Positions 46,205 through 53,782 of a stretch of 64,000 bases of DNA are shown here, in pieces. The notes beneath the pieces were generated by a model. It was not told where the DNA came from and made no database searches. It saw nothing but the letters and a program-made list of their open reading frames with translations. The first letter of the stretch is position 1. Each line of letters opens with the position of its first letter. The position numbers and the translations under genes are program-made. The stretch is from the NCBI GenBank assembly GCA_016178705.1, contig JACOST010000015.1:170972-234971 (forward strand), in the 5' to 3' direction. The DNA is from Deltaproteobacteria bacterium. GTDB lineage: Bacteria > Desulfobacterota > Binatia > HRBIN30 > JACQVA1.

Positions 46205-46339
46205 GATTGTCCTCCTCGATTGGATTGATTTTCGTCGGCCGACGTTTGCTGTGGGCATCCTGTATCCTACCGCGCGTTTTTCCTGTCAAGCACAGGGGGC
46301 GGCGTGGCGCGCCGGCATGGTCGCGCGTCGCACGCATGC

Positions 46340-46831
46340 TCACGATTTTCCACTCAGTGCGCGCAGGGCGTTGAGCTGGGTCATGCCCCAGCCCGCCTCA
46401 TACCCCGCGTGTTCAGCGCCGACATCACCGCCGACCCGCTCAAAACCGCTATGCAGGAGCTCAATCAGCGTGCCGCCCAGCGCGGGTGTGAGACGAAGTG
46501 TCACCCGCGTTGGGTACAGCCATCCGCGATTCGGGATCCAGTCGTTCTCGAACGTCAACTCGTTGCCCGGTTGGAACACGACGATCGGCCCGCCGTAGCG
46601 CACCGGCTCACCGTCCCACATCACCTCCATCTCGACGCGACCGCCCGCCCGCGGCTCGTAGACGCGCAAGCGCTGACCTTTGGACGTACCCGCCTCCGGG
46701 GTTCCCAGGAGCACCCCCCACCAGCGATTCATGCGGTCGAAGCTTGTGAACTCCGCCCATACGCGCTCGGGCGGGGCCGTTATGTGGATCGATCGTCGAA
46801 CCACCAGGACGCTCTCTTCAACGCGAGTCAT
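46340..46831 (-). CDS. SRPBCC (AHSA1-type) domain protein
   Basis: A 163-residue protein with a helix-grip fold: RRSIHITAPPERVWAEFTSF at the start, GGRVEMEVMWDGEPVRYGG in the middle and a long C-terminal helix with YEAGWGMTQLNAL. Such domains bind hydrophobic ligands in a large cavity. The ligand is unknown. ATG 46831 has GGAGGAG upstream. It is monocistronic as far as can be seen. Confidence 0.88.
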   Translation of the reverse strand: MTRVEESVLVVRRSIHITAPPERVWAEFTSFDRMNRWWGVLLGTPEAGTSKGQRLRVYEPRAGGRVEMEVMWDGEPVRYGGPIVVFQPGNELTFENDWIPNRGWLYPTRVTLRLTPALGGTLIELLHSGFERVGGDVGAEHAGYEAGWGMTQLNALRALSGKS

Positions 46832-46953
46832 GTTTTCTCCTCCGTTCTTCTTGGTCGAATACCAATGAGCGGAATCGACAGTTCACCGATCGTCTCTGCA
46901 CGGACGGATCCATCGACGCCGATCGTGAGCCCAGTTCGGCGAGCAGCGCCCGC

Positions 46954-47157
46954 CTATCTGGCCTTGCAGTCGCACGCTCGGCGCGGCGTTCGCTGCATCA
47001 ACTCCCCGGCGGGATCATCGGAGATGGGCACGTCCATGTCCCATACTTCGCCGCACTCGCACCCGAAGTGCTGTACGAACACTCTCGCGCCGGACGCCCG
47101 CTCTTGAGTTCCGCGCCCCTCACCCTTCACTTCCCGGTCGCACTTGTGGCATTTCAT
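46954..47157 (-). CDS. small zinc-ribbon-like protein, copy A (67 aa)
   Basis: MKCHKCDREVKGEGRGTQER then FVQHFGCECGEVWDMDVPI: a CxxC near the start and a CxC about 30 residues later suit one zinc ion. The last 16 residues (ELMQRTPRRACDCKAR) add two more Cys. I do not recognise the family. A second copy lies at 56994-57152 on the other strand. Over 51 shared codons the copies differ at 14 bases, 13 of them silent, so the protein is under selection. Similarity also covers about 20 bases before the start and about 40 after the copy B stop. Confidence 0.75.
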   Translation of the reverse strand: MKCHKCDREVKGEGRGTQERASGARVFVQHFGCECGEVWDMDVPISDDPAGELMQRTPRRACDCKAR

Positions 47158-47387
47158 GCACTGCGTTTTATCATGGGCAATCAACGACCGCACACCAGGC
47201 CGCACCAGGGGTGCGCTCGCGATTGCCACCTACGTGTTGCTGGCGCGCTGAATCGGTTTTCTTTTGCTTCGGTCATCCATTCGTGCGCAAGTGCGGCTTG
47301 GACGGCGCGCTGGTTCGGGGCGCTCGCGGCTGGAACAGGCAGCCTTTCGGGGGGAGATGCCTAGCCCGCGCGCCGTCGCCTCAGACC

Positions 47388-47612
47388 ATGACTACAATGT
47401 TGCGGCTCACGCTCTTGGCAATCGCCGGCATCGCGTTGATCGGCTGCGGTGGCGAAGTAGATTCGCCAAAGCCACCCAGCATCCGAAACATAACCGTGAA
47501 CGTCATTCGCGGACTGTGCAGCACGCGAACGCCGAGTTGCCGAGTGCTGAGATACTGCTTCGACGAACAAGATGGCTGCGAAACGCCTACTCCGACGCCT
47601 ATACCAAGTTAG
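47388..47612 (+). CDS. small lipoprotein (74 aa)
   Basis: ATG 47388 (or 47397) opens MTTMLRLTLLAIAGIALIGC, a lipoprotein signal with lipobox LIGC. The mature part of about 55 residues has four Cys (LCSTRTPSCRVLRYCFDE, then GCE), enough for two disulphides, and ends in PTPTPIPS. It is too short for a known domain and was not recognised. It lies 58 bases before the next gene. The 230 bases upstream hold no gene. Confidence 0.6.
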   Translation: MTTMLRLTLLAIAGIALIGCGGEVDSPKPPSIRNITVNVIRGLCSTRTPSCRVLRYCFDEQDGCETPTPTPIPS

Positions 47613-47670
47613 AACACTCCCGTCCTCGCTTGCGTCTGGCCGATGACAGGCCGATGCTGCTCCTGTCCAT

Positions 47671-48066
47671 ATGAAGACTGAAATCTTCAGATCGGCTGCG
47701 GGCGTTGTATGGTGGCGGGACGAGCACATTCTGCACCTTCAACAGTGTTCCGGTCACGAAGCGACAGAGCAAGAGGCTAGGCAGTTCCTCAGCACGGTCG
47801 AACGCTTTCTGGCCGGTGCAAAGGCTCCATTGCTGATTGATCGGAGCCAGTCGTACTCCCCGTCCTTTGGCGCACTCACGATGATGGCACGCAGAGCCGC
47901 AGAGCTATTCTCAGCAATCGCTTACTATGCGCCCACGGTAGAAGCTCGGGGCGCATCCAGGGTAGTAGCGGACACGTTCCTCAAGGGCGTGATGGAGAAC
48001 GTTGCGATCTTCGACGATGAGGCCGCCGCTGTACGGTGGTTGGTGTCCTTCAACTCCGACACATAG
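47671..48066 (+). CDS. SpoIIAA/STAS-like domain protein
   Basis: A 131-residue protein with alternating strands and helices: WRDEHILHLQQCSGHEATEQ, PLLIDRSQSYSPSFGA and a C-terminal AIFDDEAAAVRWL. This is the layout of the STAS/SpoIIAA-like group whose last motif FxxxxxAxxWL is common in cytosolic regulatory proteins. Function is unknown. It has no partner kinase or phosphatase nearby. Confidence 0.65.
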   Translation: MKTEIFRSAAGVVWWRDEHILHLQQCSGHEATEQEARQFLSTVERFLAGAKAPLLIDRSQSYSPSFGALTMMARRAAELFSAIAYYAPTVEARGASRVVADTFLKGVMENVAIFDDEAAAVRWLVSFNSDT

Positions 48067-48184
48067 CGCGTTCCGACGAGCGCGGTGGGATCGCGCCGTC
48101 CATTCCGGCGGCCTTCGTCCACCATCCTTACGTCTTGCACGCATCTCGATTCGTGGTCAGAATCCGCCACGTAGGACGCCGGGC

Positions 48185-48406
48185 ATGCCGAGGGCAAAGG
48201 TCACTCCTGATCAGGTATTGACTATCCGCGATCGTCTTGCGCGCGGCGAATCTTCCGGCCACCTCGCCGACGAGTACGGCCTTTCCCCGCACGCGATCCA
48301 CGACATCGCATCGCGGCAGACCTGGGTGGGGGTGAGAGAACCACGCCCCCACGGCCATCTGCTGTGGGACAGCTTGGCGCGCGTCTGGCAGTGGTTTGCT
48401 TCCTGA
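48185..48406 (+). CDS. small HTH protein (73 aa)
   Basis: ATG 48185 gives MPRAKVTPDQVLTIRDRLAR followed by SGHLADEYGLSPHAIHDIA, a helix-turn-helix of the type found beside homing-endonuclease or phage genes, then a Trp-rich tail (DSLARVWQWF). It probably binds DNA. Three spaced GGACA repeats begin six bases after its stop, which may be its sites or an IS remnant. Confidence 0.55.
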   Translation: MPRAKVTPDQVLTIRDRLARGESSGHLADEYGLSPHAIHDIASRQTWVGVREPRPHGHLLWDSLARVWQWFAS

Positions 48407-48411
48407 ATCTA

Positions 48412-48460
48412 GGACACTCGCGCTTTCAAATCAGGACACTGGCCGGGAAACTAGGACAGT
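48412..48460. repeat. three GGACA(C/G)T direct repeats at about 21-bp spacing
   Basis: GGACACT starts at 48412 and 48434 and GGACAGT at 48454, each preceded by TA or CA. Spacings of 22 and 20 put them on one face of the helix. Such arrays of GGACA units are seen at ends of some insertion sequences, or could be operator copies. The rest of 48461-48654 shows nothing further. Confidence 0.5.
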
Positions 48461-48654
48461 ACCGACCGTCCTTGCGCGCAGTCGCGAAGCCGAGCAGGAT
48501 GGGCCCACCTTTGGCAGAGGGAGGGAATCGAAATGCACATATCGGTGTTCGAGTATCGCATACCCGCGAGTCATGCGGGCGAGGGAACTCAGACCGGTCC
48601 TCCGCCGATGACGAGCACACTCGTCCGCTCTGGGATGGGCTCTTCCGTCACCGC

Positions 48655-49454
48655 TCACCTCCCTCGCTTCGTGAGCGGCTCGACCTCGGGCCAGGCCTCC
48701 TTGCCGTTGTTGCGCAGCATCTCGACGGCAGCGGGTATCGCCCAGGCTTCGACGGCGGTGGCGTAACTCGGAAGCGCCTTCACTCGTGCGAGCCAGTCGG
48801 CGACCCGGGGGCGCGCTTCGCTGTCGATCAGTGGATCCATGGCGAGGTGCTCGAGGCGCAGCACGTAGGGAAGCAGGGTGGCGTCAGCGAGACCGAAGCG
48901 ATCTCCGGAGAGCCAGCGCTGGTTGGCCAGCTCGGCTTCCATCTTGTCGAGCGTGTCGAGGAACACGCCGAGCGCGCCCGCGAACTCGGGCGCCGCGACG
49001 CCGTGCTCGATCACGCTGCGGCGGGTCGCGCGCTGAATGGGATCCGGGATTCCAGCGATGGTCGCCTCGCGCACCTCGTTGGGCTGCTGGCTGATCAGCT
49101 TCCGTGGCCCGATCGCGAACGTGACGGTGGGCGCGGCCGGGTGCAGCGCTTCGTCCGCGTGCATGAGCCAGCGGTCGATTGCATAGCGACCCAGTGCATC
49201 GTGCGGACGCATGGGTGGCGCGGAGAAGGCGTCGTCCAGATACTTGATGATCAGCGACGATTCTATGAGCACCTGGCCGTCGTGCACGAGGGTCGGGACC
49301 ACGTGATTGGGGTTGAGCTTGGTGTACTCGGGGTCGTGCTGTTCGCCGGCCATCAGATTGACCTCGTGGGACTCGAAATCGAGCCCCTTCTCGGCGAGCA
49401 CGAGTCGCACCTTCTGCGAGCAAGTTGAAAGCCAAAGTGGTAGAGCTCGATCAT
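48655..49454 (-). pseudogene. glutathione S-transferase gene with a one-base frameshift
   Basis: ATG 49454 opens MIELYHFGF, a typical GST start, but after nine residues the frame fails. The rest of the protein (CSQKVRLVLAEKGLDFESHE through the C-terminal helical domain with GDRFGLADATLLPYVLRL) continues in another frame to 48655. The span is 800 bases, one short of a multiple of three. Adding one A to AAA at 49428-49430 restores the expected GFSTCSQKVRL. It is either a recent pseudogene or a homopolymer sequencing error. Intact, it would be a GST of about 266 residues in the catabolic cluster. Confidence 0.85.
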
Positions 49455-49489
49455 GAGTCGTATCTCCATTCCATCAGTCAATCGGCCGA

Positions 49490-51217
49490 TCAACGGCCAA
49501 GGATTCTGGTGACGGTCTCTCGCAGCGTCCCTGCCGGATCGGAGACGCCGCGAGAACAGCGCCACGCGATGATGCGGTCGGGCCGCACGAGCAAGCACCC
49601 GTCGTCGGCGATCTCGCGCCTACGCGACCAGGCGCCGAGCACATCGTTGTTGAGCTGGCCTAGGCCGACTGCGACCGGCTCGATGCTCACACTGGTCTCT
49701 CGGCTCACCTGTGCGGCCGCGTCCACCCATGCGGATCCGGCGATGCCGGTGATCAGCGTGAAACGATCATAGCGACAGAGGTCCAGGGTCGAGATGTCCT
49801 CGATGCCGCGCTGCAGCCACACGTGCGGCAGAGGCGCTCCGGGATGGGTCGTTGGGAGGTAGTAGAGGTCGGGGTCGCGTTCGTAGGGCGGGAAAGGCGT
49901 ACCATCGCCGACGATCGCCGCCGAGACGTAGCGCTGCCCCATCTCCACGCCGTGTGCGTTGAACTGGCCGTTCATGAGATCGAGCGCGGCGAAGAGCGCC
50001 TGTCGTTGCTCGTCGCCGCCGGGGCCGAGAAGCCGATCGAGTTTTGCCAGGGCCCCACTCTCCGTCTGCTCGGGATGGAACCCCACGGCGGCGAGGAACG
50101 GCGCCATCTCCGGGAGGCTCCGATTGGCGCGGTCGACGACCTGGCGGCCGACGGGCTGCCGCTCCGCGTCGTAGCTGTCGAGCAGGCAGTCATGAGCTTT
50201 GCCCGAGAGCACGAGCGCGAGCTTCCATGCGAGGTTGTAGCTGTCCTGAATCGATGTGTTGCTTCCCAAGCCGTTTGCCGGCGGGTGCCGGTGCGCCGCA
50301 TCGCCCGCAAGGAACAGCCGTCCCCGGCGGTAGCGTGCGGAGACGACGTGGTTGAACTGCCACTCGCTGATCTTCTTGATCCTGATGTCGACCGATGGGT
50401 CGCCGATCGCCGCCCGCACCCGCGGCATGACGGACTCCTCCGAGAGTTCGCTGGCGTCGAGTCCTGCACGGATGAAGATGGTGCTCCATTCTGTCCACGG
50501 CTCGACGCAGGTCCAGACGCTAAGCACGTCCTGGCTGCCAGGGTTGCGCACGAGGAACAGCGCCCCGGAGCGGTGCTTCGTGTAACGCGACAGATCGGCT
50601 TCGATCCAAACCGTAATGGCGTTACCCATCCCGGCCCAGCCGTCGATCTCGAAGCCTCCCTGCTCGCCGACGATCGACCGAGCACCATCGCAACCGACGA
50701 GGTAACGGCTCCGCACTTCGAATTCGCTGCCGTCGAGCCGCCTGCGAACCCGCGCAACGGCTTGGTCGGCAGTCTGGCTGACCGTCACCACCTCGTGATC
50801 AAAGCGGATGTCGGCACCGAAGGAGCGGGCGGCGGCGAGTAGAATCGGCTCGAGAATGTGCTGCGGCGCATTGCACATCTCACACGGGCTGGCCGTGGTA
50901 TAGTCGGCGCGGCGATCGTCGCCGGTGCCCCAGGTCATCATGCGGCAGATCTCGTGTCCGGCGAAAGACGTCGCGAAGACCTGTTTGCCCATCAAGTGCT
51001 GGGGCAGTGCGCGATCCATGACGCGATCTTCGATCCCCAGCTCGCGGAACACTTCCATGGTGCGTTGGTTGGTGATGTGGGCGCGGGGCGCATCGGCGGT
51101 TGCGCCGTACTTGGTGACGGTCAATGACTTCACGCCGCAGCGGGCCAGCAAGGCGGCGGCGGTCAGCCCCGCCGGGCCCGCGCCGACGACGAGAACGTCT
51201 GTTGCGAAAGTTTGCAC
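49490..51217 (-). CDS. FAD-dependent aromatic monooxygenase (phenol hydroxylase-like), first copy
   Basis: A 575-residue class A flavoprotein hydroxylase. GTG 51217 with GGAG seven bases upstream gives the FAD motif VLVVGAGPAGLTAAALL at the start; an open frame to 51439 crosses the promoter region. The NADPH/FAD motif is CDGARSIVG and the second FAD motif is GDAAHRHPPANGLGSNT (about 303). A C-terminal thioredoxin-like domain with VSIEPVAVG and DGCLLVRPDRIIAWR follows. Such enzymes hydroxylate phenols. It is divergent from the TetR gene. Confidence 0.9.
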   Translation of the reverse strand: MQTFATDVLVVGAGPAGLTAAALLARCGVKSLTVTKYGATADAPRAHITNQRTMEVFRELGIEDRVMDRALPQHLMGKQVFATSFAGHEICRMMTWGTGDDRRADYTTASPCEMCNAPQHILEPILLAAARSFGADIRFDHEVVTVSQTADQAVARVRRRLDGSEFEVRSRYLVGCDGARSIVGEQGGFEIDGWAGMGNAITVWIEADLSRYTKHRSGALFLVRNPGSQDVLSVWTCVEPWTEWSTIFIRAGLDASELSEESVMPRVRAAIGDPSVDIRIKKISEWQFNHVVSARYRRGRLFLAGDAAHRHPPANGLGSNTSIQDSYNLAWKLALVLSGKAHDCLLDSYDAERQPVGRQVVDRANRSLPEMAPFLAAVGFHPEQTESGALAKLDRLLGPGGDEQRQALFAALDLMNGQFNAHGVEMGQRYVSAAIVGDGTPFPPYERDPDLYYLPTTHPGAPLPHVWLQRGIEDISTLDLCRYDRFTLITGIAGSAWVDAAAQVSRETSVSIEPVAVGLGQLNNDVLGAWSRRREIADDGCLLVRPDRIIAWRCSRGVSDPAGTLRETVTRILGR

Positions 51218-51295
51218 GTCGATTCTCCGTTTCCGTCGATCAGCAAGCCGATCGTGGCGTGTCCGAATTTCGTTGGTCGAGTGAATAATGTCCGA

Positions 51296-51328
51296 TTGAC
51301 TTTCATTTGTCAACCGAATAAGATTCGG
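51296..51328 (+). promoter_or_regulatory. promoter and two dyads upstream of the TetR gene
   Basis: TTGACT (51296) and TAAGAT (51319) are separated by 17 bases and lie eight bases before ATG 51333, so the transcript may be leaderless. TTGAC-N8-GTCAA (51296-51313) and CCGAAT-AAG-ATTCGG (51314-51328) are two perfect dyads covering the promoter, probable sites for TetR autoregulation and for control of the divergent monooxygenase. Confidence 0.6.
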
Positions 51329-51332
51329 CTCA

Positions 51333-51923
51333 ATGAAGAGCCGCGCCGCGCAACGCGAGGACACCCGCAACCGGATCGTCGTGGCGGCTGCGAAGGCCTT
51401 CTCGGAGATGGGGTTTCGCGCCGCCAGCACGCGCGACATCGCGGCGCGCGCCGGCGTAAATCAGGGTCTGATCACCTACTACTTCCAGAGCAAGCAGGAA
51501 TTGTGGAAGGCGGCCGCGGGACAGATCTTCGACCAACTGCGGGAGGTCTTAGCGCAACCCCTGGGCAAGATCGATGCGGCCGACCGACGCGCCCGCGCGC
51601 GGGAGCGCATCCGTGAGTACGTCCGCTTTGCTGCCGCGCATCCCGAGCTGTTTCGCCTGATGGTTGAGGAAGGCAAGCAATCGGATGCCCGGATGCGCTG
51701 GGTCGTCGATACGCACATGAAACCATTCTACGAACGGTTTGCGGCGAACAATTCCAGCGTCAAACGGAAATTCCTGCCGCACGCGTTCTACGCATTGGCC
51801 GGCGGGGCGTCGATGATCTTCGCCATCCGGCCGGAGTGCCGTCGCCTGACCGGTCTCGATCCTGCCGACAAAAGGGTCGTCGAAACACACGCCGAGTTTA
51901 TGGCGCGTCTGCTCGTACCGTGA
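51333..51923 (+). CDS. TetR-family transcriptional regulator
   Basis: A 196-residue repressor. The N-terminal HTH (RNRIVVAAAKAFSEMGFRAA, TRDIAARAGVNQGLITYYF) is typical. The ligand domain resembles the TetR_C group with ADRRARARERIREYV and HPELFRLMVEEGK. It is divergent from one monooxygenase and leads into the thioredoxin-fold, VOC, monooxygenase and SDR genes, so it likely controls the catabolic cluster in response to an aromatic compound. Confidence 0.93.
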   Translation: MKSRAAQREDTRNRIVVAAAKAFSEMGFRAASTRDIAARAGVNQGLITYYFQSKQELWKAAAGQIFDQLREVLAQPLGKIDAADRRARARERIREYVRFAAAHPELFRLMVEEGKQSDARMRWVVDTHMKPFYERFAANNSSVKRKFLPHAFYALAGGASMIFAIRPECRRLTGLDPADKRVVETHAEFMARLLVP

Positions 51924-51944
51924 AGGAAGGGTACTGAGTGTGCC

Positions 51945-53072
51945 ATGCGGATCGTTGAGGAGATTCCCGCTGCCCTTCACGCCGAGATCGACGCTGCGCT
52001 GGCGTGGATCAACGCCACGCAGAAGCGCAGCTTCAAGGTAACCGGCATCATCGATCCCGAGATTGCGGAACGGGCGGGCGGCGCGGCCCACGATCTTACA
52101 CTGATCTTGTGCGAGGGCGACGTGTGCGTGCGCGAGCGGGTTCGCGTGCGCGCCGTCGGTGGATTCGAAATCGCCGGCGTCGATGGAGCCCGCGAGGATC
52201 CGCCCGCTGAGATCGATCCATTACCCGGCGCCCGCAAAGGCTGGTTAGACCGAGCGCTCGCCATGCACGCTTTCGTTGTGCTGGTCTTCTACCGGGGATT
52301 TTGGTGACCGCCGTGTCGCCGCGAGTTGCGCGGCTATCAAAAGGAGGGAGTCGTCACCGCGATCCGCAACGCCGGGGGCGAGATCTTCGGCATCACCAGC
52401 GAACCACAAACGCTGGCCACCGAGGCGTGCGAAGCCTGGGAGCTCGACTTCCCGCTGATCGGCGACCCGCATCATGAGATCGCCGACCAGTGCCGCGAGC
52501 GGGGTTGGCTCGACCTCTACGTCAACGCGCACGGCGACCCACGTGGCGACCAACGCAAATTGCTCGCGCGCGACATGGATACGCCCATGCACCCCAAGGG
52601 CTATTTCCAACCGGGTGTTCTTGCTCTGACGCCCATGCCGCGCATCCTCTATCGCTGGCGCGGCGTGCCGACGCGACGGAACAACGGCGGCGCCACGGAG
52701 CGCCCAACCCCCGACCACGTCTGGCGACGCGTCGAACATGCGCTGGCCACATGCGACGCGTGCGACGCAGAGCTCGACACGCCAGCCAAGGTCGACATGA
52801 AGGGCATGCCCTGGCCGCTCTTTGTTCTGCTGCTCTTGGCGAACGGCAACTTCTGGCGGCCGCAGGGCTTCGCATTGCGGCGCCGTGGGCCCGACGATGT
52901 CGAGGTGCGGGCGAAGCGCACGGCCGCGAAGCTCGCGCTCTTCGTCGCCGGCTGGATTGCGGCGTTCGCACTGCTACCGGCGGGATGGGTCGCGCTCGCC
53001 CTGCTGGCCTACGCGATGATCGCGGCGCCCGGTATCGTCGAACTTCATCGCGCGTTCCAGTCGGTCGAGTGA
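51945..53072 (+). CDS. probable selenoprotein: thioredoxin-fold (AhpC/TSA-like) membrane protein with in-frame UGA
   Basis: One frame of 376 codons is broken only by TGA at 52305-52307 (codon 121). Across it the protein reads VVLVFYRGFW-U-PPCRREL, where relatives have FYRGxWCPxC. The TGA thus stands at the first Cys of the redox CxxC motif, giving UxxC. Sequence after it continues in family style (GGEIFGITSEPQTLATEA, FPLIGDPHHEIADQC), then CDAC and two or three hydrophobic helices. A hairpin of SECIS geometry follows the TGA. An N-terminal domain of about 110 residues includes LILCEGDVC. A TGC-to-TGA error or a pseudogene remain possible. It is likely a thiol-disulphide or peroxide reductase in the operon. 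Confidence 0.8.
52308..52334 (+). promoter_or_regulatory. putative bacterial SECIS element
   Basis: Directly downstream of the UGA, GCCGCG (52318-52323) and CGCGGC (52329-52334) form a perfect 6-bp stem with the 5-base loop AGTTG. Sixteen bases separate the UGA from the loop, and G is the second loop base. From memory, the published bacterial rule is 16-37 bases and at least one G in the first two loop bases; this fits. GC-rich DNA forms such stems by chance, so it is supporting evidence only. Confidence 0.6.
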
Positions 53073-53160
53073 GGTGGCGCTTCGAGCCGTTGTGGTCTTC
53101 GCGCGGGATTGATGACATCGTGGCAGCCCGTCTCGAACAATTGATCCTGGAGAGGTGGAG

Positions 53161-53775
53161 ATGACAATGACATCCGTACCACACGTCGCAGGCAGGAAGC
53201 TCACGCTCAGCCACGTCGGGTTGAGCTGTTTCGACCTCGCCCGCTTGGAAGACTTCTACACGCGAGTCCTCGGCATGACCGTCACGGATCGCGGCAACGT
53301 CCCCGGCGGGAACGAGCGGCTGGTTTTCCTCACGACCGATCCCGCTGAGCATCATCAGCTCGTGCTCGCCTCCGGACGGACCGAAGGAACGATCCTCGAG
53401 GGGCCGGTACTCGGTGGCAGTTGGGGTGCCGCGGTGTTCCAGCTGACGTTTCGGCTCGCGGATCTCGCCACGCTGCGCCGCGTGCAGCAGCGCCTCATCG
53501 CGGAGGGGAACACGAACTTCATTCCACTGAACCACGGCAACTCTTGGTCGGTGTATACCCGCGATCCCGAGGGCAACGGGCTCGAGTTCGTGGTCGACAG
53601 CCCGTGGTTCGTCCACCAGCCGTTCGGCGAGTTCCTCGACCTCGCGCTCGATGACGCCGAGATCCTCCGCCAAACAGAGGCGATGTGTCGCGCCACCGGC
53701 GACTGCCAGCCGTATGAAGAGTGGCGCGAGAAGATTGCCGGTCAGATCGCCGACGATCAGGCCCGGCTTCGCTAG
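53161..53775 (+). CDS. VOC-family (glyoxalase/extradiol dioxygenase-like) protein
   Basis: A 204-residue vicinal-oxygen-chelate protein. ATG 53161 follows GGAGAGGTGG. LSHVGLSCFDLARLEDFYTR starts the first beta-alpha-beta-beta-beta unit; His in SHVG, His in AEHHQLVL and Glu in NGLEFVVD form the usual metal triad. A C-terminal helical tail of about 55 residues is added. It could be a ring-cleavage dioxygenase acting on a catechol made by the neighbouring hydroxylases. It precedes the second monooxygenase by seven bases. Confidence 0.88.
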   Translation: MTMTSVPHVAGRKLTLSHVGLSCFDLARLEDFYTRVLGMTVTDRGNVPGGNERLVFLTTDPAEHHQLVLASGRTEGTILEGPVLGGSWGAAVFQLTFRLADLATLRRVQQRLIAEGNTNFIPLNHGNSWSVYTRDPEGNGLEFVVDSPWFVHQPFGEFLDLALDDAEILRQTEAMCRATGDCQPYEEWREKIAGQIADDQARLR

Positions 53776-53782
53776 TTCGAAC

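Noticed and set aside
46960..47178. The duplicated zinc-ribbon segment as a non-coding mobile repeat
   Set aside because: Differences between copies fall almost only on silent third positions, which shows selection on the protein.
48655..49410. Complete GST starting at GTG 49410
   Set aside because: It would lack the first strand and the active-site region; the missing part is present upstream in a frame shifted by one base.
52326..53072. Separate gene starting at TTG 52326
   Set aside because: It would begin in the middle of a conserved thioredoxin-fold motif, and the same frame runs on from 51945 through a single TGA at the active-site Cys.
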